NCBI GenBank assembly: GCA_963693315.1
Contig: OY856187.1
Location: forward strand, 45,098,235 to 45,162,234
Direction: 5' to 3'
Length of the DNA: 64,000 nucleotides
Source of the DNA: Diogma glabrata
Taxonomy: Eukaryota; Arthropoda; Insecta; Diptera; Cylindrotomidae
Below are positions 55,995-64,000 of the stretch, in pieces. Position numbers and translations under genes: made by a program. Under the pieces are notes generated by a model. That model did no database searches. It saw nothing but the letters and a program-made list of their open reading frames with translations, and was not told the DNA's origin. How positions within the stretch are numbered: position 1 is the first letter of the stretch; every line of letters begins with the position of its first letter.

Positions 55995-58607
55995 GTTACA
56001 AATTATGAAAGTATGTAACATGGAAGCTCCTGTACTTAAATGATGTTTTATTTTGATTTTCTTTAATGTATCAATGGTTAAATCTTTATGTAAGTTTAAA
56101 GTTTAAGATATTTTGCTTTGAGTAAATCGTTGTCTGTTCATTCCACTATGATTTTCTTCAACTATGCGAAGATTTATGAAAAACTTTATTAACCAACTGT
56201 TTGTTGTTCAGTTCATCCATCCAGTTATTTAATCATCAAAATATTGTGAAATTCATGATCATTCCGGTTTGTTGAAATGCAATACGTAACGCAATACGTA
56301 CGCAAAATTAGCTAAATTGGGAAGTGATTTGAAGTAACAGGCTCATTGACGGGATTAACATTTTTATTAATATACTCGTCGAAATAAGGCACATGAAATG
56401 TAAGGTGTAAAGTGTTAAACAAAACAATTGAATTGAGTTATTATGACTGGCATTGAATTGTAAATGAAGTTAGATTTAAACAAATTGTAGATTACAAATT
56501 TCAGTCAAAATCTTACGGTATGACTAATTTTTGTAATGCAATCTTCATACCAAACGCACAGGAGCAAAAGTAGTTTGCATAAATCCAGACTACTTTTGAT
56601 GGGATGTTGCGTTCCCATGGCTTCCATCTAAAATTAGACCTTTTGGTTTTTAAATGCAAGGTTCTTTGGAATTATTTCTTGAGCGGTCTTACACCCCCAC
56701 ACCCCCTAGTAGCGTGAAACTGTTTTGCTGATTCAAGAAATGTTCGGCGGGCGTGGATGCCAAAAAATTGATTGTTGGGTTTTAGTGTCTACACTATTTC
56801 CATACTTGCCTGTTAATTTATTCAGGCTTCGGGTTCATGGGATCATTAGGATTTAACGCACTAGCTTTTTGTACAGTCAGAGTTTTAAAGTCCCTCTCAA
56901 TAGTATGTTAGCATCCTTTGGCCTAGATTGGTCAGTTCCCAACGGATAATGCTGAGCAAGTTCTTTCAAGTTAGCCTGGCCAGCTGTCGAGGGAAGATTT
57001 CTGACTAGAGTTTTGATGCAAAGGATTTATGGACCATTTCACTGAAACTTGTTGGCCAGATAAAATATAACCATCACCTACACCATCTCTACCACCCCTA
57101 ATGCCATCCCTTAACGTAGTTTATTTAATTTTGTCTTTTGTCATCCAATTATAATAATCTTCACGAATAAGAACAATTATTCGGAAGCTGAAATGTGTCA
57201 ATCAGAATATAACTGGAAAGTTTACAACAACATTTATCGGCTTCTAGGCTGGAGGGCCGTATTTGAGAGTATGCATAGCAATATTAGAGGGCTTCAAATG
57301 TTTCCTCCTTATCACATCATAGAAAAATATTGCTCCAACTAGGTAGTGCGAATGACACAGTTATCCCTGTTTGGCAGTTAAAAACACGAGATGGGTTTTA
57401 TTTATGGATGATCTGGGAAAAAAACAATACTCAGTGGCAGCGATCAGTTTACCACCACGAACTAGATTGACTGGGGCCCTTTCAAATATGTCAGGTGCAA
57501 GTGAAGCTAGCATCAGGACATTTACTAAGACCGACTAAGTAAGCAATTCACCTTGTTTTACCAGCCGGTAAAAATCTCAACCAAACAATCCTACAGTGAA
57601 CTTTGTATCCAAAAGGCTTTGTATCCAAGATATCACATGATGAATCTTAAAAGTTTTTTAAGAGACAAAGTCGCAGATCTAAAAGCTCTCCCGTGGAACC
57701 ATGCTAGAAGTGGTATATGTGGAGGACAAATTAAGTCGATTGAGAAATTTTAATTGGATCCCTATCAACCAGCTCCAAGCAATGCTGAAATACATAAAAT
57801 AGCTTTCTACTTCCAAATGGAACATAGCTAAACTTGAGGAGGCCTAGAATGTTTGTAGGTTAGCTATCATCATTATTATGGCCGTTTGATAAATTATGGC
57901 ATTGTAGCAATTACTCTGAAAGTGTAGAGAACGGATGAGATGGAAATCATATCTATAGAGGGCCAGAATCGGTTTCATTAATTTAGTCTTACCTACCGTA
58001 TGATAAGTTTTTTTTATCTCTGACAGGGTAAGTAATTTAATTATGAATATTCATGTTTAGTGTTTACAAAAACCTTTGCGTTACAGAGTAGTATCACATA
58101 TATAGGAGACGTTAGTAGTAAGAGAAGCATAAAACCCAAAGGTTGGAGGCTATCTGCCACATGAGTTGCGGGCAAAATATTTAAGTTTGCAATAGATGTC
58201 TTAAAGTAATACAAATTAGAAAGAATAAGCACTCCTTTAAGGGGATGGTCACTGTGATGGAGTTCAAAATTTTTTTTTATTTAAATTTATATCTTAGAAA
58301 ATATATGTAAAAAATTTTAGGTCAGAATTTCAAAAATTGACTGTGTAATGGAGAACTGGCTTCGTTGGTAAACCAAAGAAGTTGTTTAGCAGGCCCTCCT
58401 AGAGAGATTTTTAAAGCCCCAAGCTACCTTCAGCCTGTGGGAACGAGAAGAGTAACCTGCAGACTGCAGCACAAATAATCAGAATAGTACGCGTGTTTCA
58501 TAATTTAATCGGATCAAAGAAAGAAGACAAGTGAGAAAAGAAGACTCTGGCGACCCCACACGTGAAAAAGCCGCGATCAAAACGTCCACCCCCATAGTTT
58601 ATCTAAC
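55995..58607. other. 2.6 kb without recognisable features
   Basis: Less AT-biased around 56650-57800 than most of the window. Even so, neither strand gives a frame longer than about 70 codons or a motif I recognise. It may hold a very old, fragmented gene or element. Confidence 0.4.
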
Positions 58608-58740
58608 ATTCACACACTCTCGCACCTCATACACTCACATACGCACACACACCCACACACGTGCACACAAACACATTCCTACACGTACACCCATGCACAT
58701 ATTACATGTACCCCACTTACATATCCATACCCATATGTAT
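58608..58740 (+). repeat. CA-rich low-complexity tract
   Basis: Imperfect (CA)n interrupted by T and G (ACACTCACATACGCACACAC and similar). The His/Thr-rich frame through it is an artefact. Confidence 0.85.
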
Positions 58741-58820
58741 ACTTAAATAATTCTATAGTAACGTTGATCACCCTATAATGATTGGTTCCCACTTCTCATC
58801 TTTTCGAAATCCGGATCAAT

Positions 58821-59138
58821 TCATCTTGGACCAATTACTCCAGGCCAGTACTGCTTAGTGGGATAATAGACAAACCAGACTTTGCCACCGAAGTCTAGAT
58901 GATTTTTGGTATGCGGAATATTGATTGGATGTCCACCCGTATCAGTATTCGTCAATGAGGCCTCCAAAGATCGGGGGATACTGATGACTATAAAATTGTA
59001 GTTGTAACCAGATGTAACAATACGTTCAATAAATCGAGCAATCCAGTTGGTTGTGTTAATTCCAAAAATGAAAGGTGTAATAATACGTAACAATACGTTT
59101 AATAAATCGAGCAATCCAGATGATGGTGAGAATTCCAA
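58821..59138 (-). pseudogene. Unrecognised membrane-type ORF, probably disrupted
   Basis: The minus-strand frame contains a hydrophobic segment VLLRIITPFIFGINTTNWIA, then RFIERIVTSGYNYNF, IPRSLEASLTNTDTGGHPIN and GGKVWFVYYPTKQYWPGVI, ending GPR and a stop. The composition is coding-like and the C-terminus has a clean stop, but I recognise no family. Just upstream on the minus strand the segment encoding the hydrophobic part is duplicated (73-bp units, 59015-59172). Because 73 is not a multiple of 3, the two units lie in different frames, so no long ORF crosses both. Either the gene was broken by the duplication or its real 5' exon lies elsewhere. The Met at 59138 is only the first ATG of the frame. 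Confidence 0.4.
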
Positions 59139-59172
59139 AAGTAATAGGTATAATAATACGTAACAATACGTT
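59015..59172. repeat. 73-bp tandem duplication
   Basis: TAACAATACGTT(C/T)AATAAATC starts at 59015 and 59088, and TAACAATACG again at 59161, giving two full units and the beginning of a third. The units differ at several positions. Confidence 0.85.
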
Positions 59173-59445
59173 CCATACAGACCTCAATAGAGTATAGACC
59201 TAGCAATCGTGAACTTCCGGATTTACGTAGACAACTACATACTACCCTCAATTCCCCTCCTCTAATATTCACTATATAATTTGTCTTCGTTTTCTTTCGC
59301 ATCGGTCAATAACACAATACATTACCGAGTTACTCCATTTTCTATTTTTCCTGGTTGTACGACGATTGCCTTTATTATGGGTTAACGGAAAATTGGATAC
59401 AAGATCAAAAAAATTAGCTGTCAGATCAAATTAGCTGTCAGTTTG

Positions 59446-59851
59446 TATTCTTTGGCAAAAAAAGATTGATTTTTTTTTGATCTAGATCAAGTTTTAAAAA
59501 TCTAAATTTTTGTAGATTTTACAAATACATTGAAATGTTATTTTTAATTGCCAAATTTATGTAAACAAAGAAAAAAACCGCCATTTTAATTATTGTTATT
59601 ATTTTGTTTAAAAATAATTTATTATTATTCAAATTTTTTAAATTACTAATTAATAATAAAATATTTACAAATAAAATGATAAAACGTAAAATCTATCATT
59701 TTCAAATGTAAACATAACCAAACATCAACTGACAGAACAAAAAGTCAAAACAATTTACTACTACATTTACAAAAGTAGATTTATTTATTTTATGCTGTTC
59801 GTTGGCAAGCAAATAAATCAATCTTTTTTCGATCATGCCAAAGAACACGAC
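59446..59851. repeat. About 400-bp MITE-like element
   Basis: GTATTCTTTGGCAAAAAAAG then GATTGATTT at the left mirrors AAATCAATCTTTTTTC then GCCAAAGAACAC at the right. The interior is AT-rich with no ORF. No target duplication found at these ends. ATTATGG(G)TTAA occurs in direct orientation further out (59377 and 59853), but its meaning is unclear. Confidence 0.6.
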
Positions 59852-60108
59852 ATTATGGTTAATTGACCAATACACTATGATTTCATTAAATAAATACTAA
59901 ACACTGTTATATATATATATTTGGCATCTAAATCACATTGACATACGAATAAATGTATATTTTAATAATATAAAAAAAATTGACATGCACCGTTAAATTG
60001 ACCGGAAAAAATGTATTTTACTTTATTATAATACTGTAAAGATTATATAATTCTATGGTTTTAGATTTTTCCTTTATTTTTAACATTTAGTCCTTCAAAC
60101 TATAGGTA

Positions 60109-60710
60109 GAAACACAACACGGACGATAACGTCGGACGTTAAAAAAAACGTCTACAATTTCGCTGTTGTAACCACAACAAAGGCGTCAGCGTGAAAAGCT
60201 GTCAAAAATAAAATTGCATAAACTAAAATACTTTGTTCTTTGTCAAAATGAATTTCACAAATTTCAATTTTAAAAATAACTAATTTTTACTAATAAATAA
60301 ATAATAATAATTTTTCTACTAATAACTAATTTTAAAAATAAAATACAAAATACAAATTATGAAAATATATAAATGAATAAAACCGAACTTTGAACATAAA
60401 CTGAAAATTCAGTTGACAACTCAAAACAAAACGATTACAACCTCAGAAACGCGAAAAACATCAGAAAATCATATTTTTCAGTTGGCGGCACTGCACAATA
60501 ACATTAAAAATTACCCTTGCAGCCAAATAAAAATAAAATTGACATCTGGCAATAATCATCGCCGACGATATATTAGAAATAGAATCTAAAATTTCTCCGA
60601 CGAAAAAAACTTTTTCGTTTATCGCTGTAGTTGTGTTTGAAATGTATGTATCCTGTGTATTCTAATGTTACTAATGTCGCCATCGGACGGTTTCGCCCGT
60701 GTTGTGTTTC
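60109..60710. repeat. 602-bp MITE with TA flanks
   Basis: The TIRs GAAACACAACACGG (60109) and CCGTGTTGTGTTTC (ending 60710) are perfect for 14 bp and continue imperfectly inward (CGATAACGTCGGACG versus CCGTCCGATGG). TA flanks both ends (60107-60108, 60711-60712). A second inner inverted pair lies around ACAATTTCGCTGTTGT and ATCGCTGTAGTTGTG. There is no transposase. The TA duplication suggests a Tc1/mariner-superfamily relative. Confidence 0.75.
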
Positions 60711-60993
60711 TAGCTAGAAACAACACAAACAGATAAATTTTTTACATTTATAATTTTTTTTTCTTGTTTCTTTTATTTTTAACTAATTATTTTACTTTTG
60801 GGAATTCTATTTACCGATAACAATCAAGGAATACGTTTTTCTAAATCAGATATGACCACCCGAGACACGTATTTAATAAAAAAACTTTTCCTCCATGTAA
60901 ATACATGTGTTGACAAGTCACAACTCTTTTCAGCAAAAAAGACCAGACGTCAAAGAAATCCAATAGGATAAATAAATAAAATGGTATTTATAA

Positions 60994-61040
60994 TTGGTGA
61001 AACACATCGAATTCGTTCAGTTTTCGATGCGCTTCACCAA
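60994..61040. repeat. Short hairpin
   Basis: TTGGTGAAACACATCGAA pairs with TTCGATGCGCTTCACCAA (two mismatches), with a loop of about 11 bases. Confidence 0.55.
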
Positions 61041-61114
61041 CCACAACCACCAACCAACAGAAAAGAAATTCACCACAGTAGTGTTTTAATATATTGCATC
61101 ATTACAACTGAGTA

Positions 61115-61147
61115 ATAGTCATTTTATTGAATGAATAAAATGACTAT
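61115..61147. repeat. Short perfect hairpin
   Basis: ATAGTCATTTTATT pairs perfectly with AATAAAATGACTAT across a 5-base loop. Confidence 0.6.
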
Positions 61148-61149
61148 AG

Positions 61150-62735
61150 GTTTAACAATTCTATCTCGCTCTTTTTATCAAATATGTCTAGCTCCTCTTT
61201 TGTTATTATTTAGTAAGACATGTTTAGCACACTAAATATAAAACAAAGAGTCAGAATTCTTTGAATATCCGAAGATACCATGTCAACCAAAAAGGAAGGA
61301 AATGGGAGAACTGGAAAAAATGACGATATGGGGATAACTATATCAATTGTTTTAAATGACGATTGAAGTTTTCTTTGGACAGCAAATGAGGGGGTAACCC
61401 TGAAGTTCTTGTCTGTCAATTGTACTAGACACACCATGGAAGGATGTTGTGAATTTCCTTAAAATAGAATTCGCTAAAGCTATATTTATAACTTATTCAA
61501 CCACATTTGGCCAATTCATTCGGTCAATTCTGCCGAATTACGTATCTAAAAGTTAGGTAGATAAACAGTCGTTCTTCATGTTTTTCAATCCAAGACTTGA
61601 TATTGTGATGTTTTTCTCAAAACGACTTTTTTGAAACTTGTCGCATCGATATCTCGAGCAATTATCAAACGATTTTCAATTATTTTTCTTTTAATTCGTT
61701 GTTGTAATAACTAAGGTTCAGCATAACCGATTATGAGAATTTTAAGTTTTAAATTATTTTAAGATTCCTTGAATACAAAAAATAAGGACAAAAAAATGCG
61801 AAAATTTGCAATCGGTTCCATTTTCTGAAAAATCAAAATATGAAAAAACGGCTACCTACAACGATAACTACATCTTTTGATATGAACTTTGATTTTTTCT
61901 TATCAGATAACCCGTTTTCGAGAAATTGAAGCGACCATGGAGGGAGATTGTTTTTAGAATTTTACATCAAAGCTGATAACTTTATTACTATTTAATATTT
62001 TTCAAAAAAAATTAATGAAAACTATGTTGAATAAAATACTGAAAATATAAAACGCGATCTCCATATTTCTTAGATATCAATAATATTCCTGATAATTACG
62101 TATTTATTTGGCCGTTACAGTGGCTATTCCACTTTAATAGAATCAAACTCATTGTTAAGAGCAAACATTTGGTATTGCCATTGCTTATGAATAAGGAGAC
62201 AATTATCACTTATGAAGCATTCCGAACACGAGAGTTTAAGACTGAGGAAAATAACGAACTTTAAGAAAATAAATTACAACCTGATGTGCATCTACATCAC
62301 GATTTACCATGAAAAATGTTTTCTTGTGGTATTGGAGATACTTTTAGGGTTGTGCCATTGTCCTAAACCTAAAACAGAGAATTTTAATTAAAAAAGGTTT
62401 CAAAGACAATACTTGGCTTGAGGTACTTGCACTGTTTGATTTCAAGTCAAACCAAAGTGTTATTTATTAAAACTTTTATTAATATCAGTACCACGAGTTT
62501 TCAACTAACCAACAGTCGTCAACTATGGCTGATATAAACTGCAAAAGTACTGAACGACCTGATTCATATAAAAAAAATTAATAAAGTCTTTAAGTGAACC
62601 TTAACAGGAATTGTAGAGGTTGTGGTGGCTGTAAATTATTTGTAGAACTTCACGAATTTAAAACATTCAAAAAATTTGTATTTCCACAAATGAATTCTTT
62701 GTATTTAATATAATTAGGGTGTCTGTTCGAACTTT
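61150..62735. other. 1.6 kb without recognisable features
   Basis: AT-rich. The 75-codon minus frame at 61210-61437 has no recognisable motif. No repeats seen. Confidence 0.45.
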
Positions 62736-62742
62736 TTGAAGT

Positions 62743-63275
62743 GAAAACTTCTTTAGTCGCGTTGTGCGATTTTGTACGGGAAAAAAATGTATATATTCGA
62801 GTCATCGTCACGCTAAATAAATATGAAATACAAAATAAATATTAAAAGAGAGTGAGATAAATTGTAATCATTTGTTATTTTGATTTTCTTATTCCTTATT
62901 CTCATTTTCTTGATTTATAATTTGTTTTATTTTCTTTTTTATTGAACATGATTTTTTTTCGGTTTATAACGTGTGTAAGTGTGATATAGTAAGTAAAGAT
63001 TTTGTTGTATTTTTAAGTAAAATAAAAAATTGCTTTTGTCGTATTTGATTTGTGTGTTTTTCTTTATACTTTTTAATAAAGAAAACGCAATTGATAGTAC
63101 GAATAACCTAAGTATTATTGAAATTAATGATAACATATTATAAATAATAGTTTTCTCGTTTTTTGATTCACAATTAATAACAGTGTGGAAGTGTGGTAAG
63201 TAAGTAAAGATTTTGTTGTATTTAGTCTATAAAAACACAGCTATTTCACGATTTTAAGTTTTCACTTCTGCCGGC
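62743..63275. repeat. Region between AAGTGAAAACTTC motifs, copy 2
   Basis: GAAGTGAAAACTTCTTTAGT (about 62741) and AAGTTTTCACTTCTGCCGGC (about 63259) face each other. The left end with TTTAG(T/G)CGC matches the inverse of 44960-44990. The right end with CTGCCGG...TTAAGAC matches the inverse of 43815-43850. Inside, GTAAGTAAAGATTTTGTTGT occurs twice (about 62988 and 63199). Confidence 0.45.
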
Positions 63276-63410
63276 AGTCCTTAAGACTGCCTTCTTATTT
63301 TTTATTGTAATTTGAACCACAGATTTTCTAGTTATTCCACAGAGTTGTTTTCCTTTACTTGCTTTTAAATAGAACATTCAAATCACACCAAAAACGTTTG
63401 TTTAGAAATT

Positions 63411-63452
63411 ACTTCGGTCTAAAAGTCCTTATAGTATTACATCCATGACAAA
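63411..63452 (+). repeat. Family A terminal fragment
   Basis: ATTACTTCGGTCTAAAAGTC then TAGTATTACATCCATGA matches the first 45 bp of copy A. Here the terminal stem is broken (GGTCT/AGTCC). Confidence 0.6.
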
Positions 63453-63669
63453 ATGCTTAAAATTTTATTCTAGCTTTGTTTTGGGTCATAACAGGTTTAA
63501 ATAAATTTTTTACACAAAATAGTGATTATTGCTCGGAAACATTAATGCTAGACTACGGCAATACTTTCCGTGAAGTGTTCTGAGTGAATTCAGATTCGGT
63601 CAATGTTGAATTATAGGAACTAATAGAAACGAAACATAAAACGTTAGTTTGTTGCCTTTAAAATGTCGT

Positions 63670-63860
63670 ATTTTTACAAAAATCGAAAAGAAGCATAACG
63701 CTATATAAGCAATTTCTGAGAAGTTTTCTGGACTAATAAAAAAATTTAGGTTGGAAAATATCAGGTAACAACAGATAAATTTTCGTTTTTACAAAAATTG
63801 TTGTTATTGAAAAGAAGTATTAACGCTAAACAAAGAAGATTTCTGAGAAAAAAATTTCCA
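63670..63860 (+). repeat. Diverged direct duplication
   Basis: GAAAAGAAGCATAACGCTAT then ATTTCTGAGAAG (about 63687-63722) recurs as GAAAAGAAGTATTAACGCTA then ATTTCTGAGAA (about 63809-63850). Confidence 0.6.
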
Positions 63861-64000
63861 TTGATTGGTTAGTTTCTGTCGGATAGGTAGTGCCGTTTTT
63901 AACATGTTGCTTATTTTGGTTGGAACATACCACAGATTTTATTTTTATGTATATAAGTTAAAGTAAATTGATTTATGAATCAATAATGTTAAAATATTTG

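Noticed and set aside
58531..58746. His/Thr-rich 71-codon ORF
   Set aside because: It comes from the CA-rich low-complexity tract.

Overview
This is a strongly AT-rich eukaryotic window made mostly of transposable elements and their decayed remains, with very few host genes. An insect is the best fit, probably a fly (Diptera). The reasons are two small secreted C-type lectins of the fly 'WTSGTDLG' type with introns of only 54-57 bp, a jockey/CR1-type retrotransposon with a PHD-finger ORF1, mariner-, Tigger- and hAT-type DNA elements, and many MITE-like foldbacks. There is no rRNA operon, CRISPR array, prophage or bacterial operon. One 200-base run of N (45950-46149) is an assembly gap.

Region by region. 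0-5.6 kb: small inverted repeats, a full-length copy (2834-4565) of a dispersed family called here 'family A', and a 598-bp MITE with CCCGAGCAG ends. 7.8-10 kb: a 2.2-kb hAT-like element with an 8-bp target duplication and a second TIR element nested inside. 10.3-11.3 kb: three direct repeats ending at a near-perfect 448-bp foldback. 15.7-17.2 kb: an inverted copy of family A. 17.4-22.3 kb: foldbacks, a composite inverted repeat, and a transposase-like fragment with a DGCGGQNKN motif inside long terminal inverted repeats. 23.5-28.6 kb: a mariner-like element carrying a 4.3-kb non-LTR retrotransposon. 28.9-30.3 kb: three foldback structures. 34.9-35.3 kb: a 336-bp near-perfect hairpin. 36.2-38.6 kb: a Tigger/pogo transposon inside (TA)n, with a transposase frame interrupted by two nonsense codons. 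39-40.7 kb: a repeat fragment and a decayed ORF. 46-50.6 kb: three more family A copies and an 845-bp foldback with tRNA-like arms. 53.4-54.4 kb: a 1-kb heptamer satellite. 54.6-56 kb: two tandem C-type lectin genes, the only confident host genes. 58.8-59.3 kb: an unrecognised ORF broken or altered by a 73-bp tandem duplication. 59.4-60.7 kb: two MITEs. The rest shows nothing I can name.

How the parts relate. The lectin pair is a tandem duplication: same intron position and phase, same 'PLE' exon end, a TATA box at a similar distance, and the same departures from the canonical calcium-site motifs. Most other structure comes from repeated transposon insertion, including nesting (retrotransposon in mariner, MITE in hAT, Tigger in a TA microsatellite). 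Family A is the main dispersed repeat, with eight full or partial copies in both orientations. Its two kinds of internal tandem repeat and a terminal hairpin that keeps its pairing between copies make it the best candidate for an undescribed element. All family names come from reading motifs by eye; no database search was possible.
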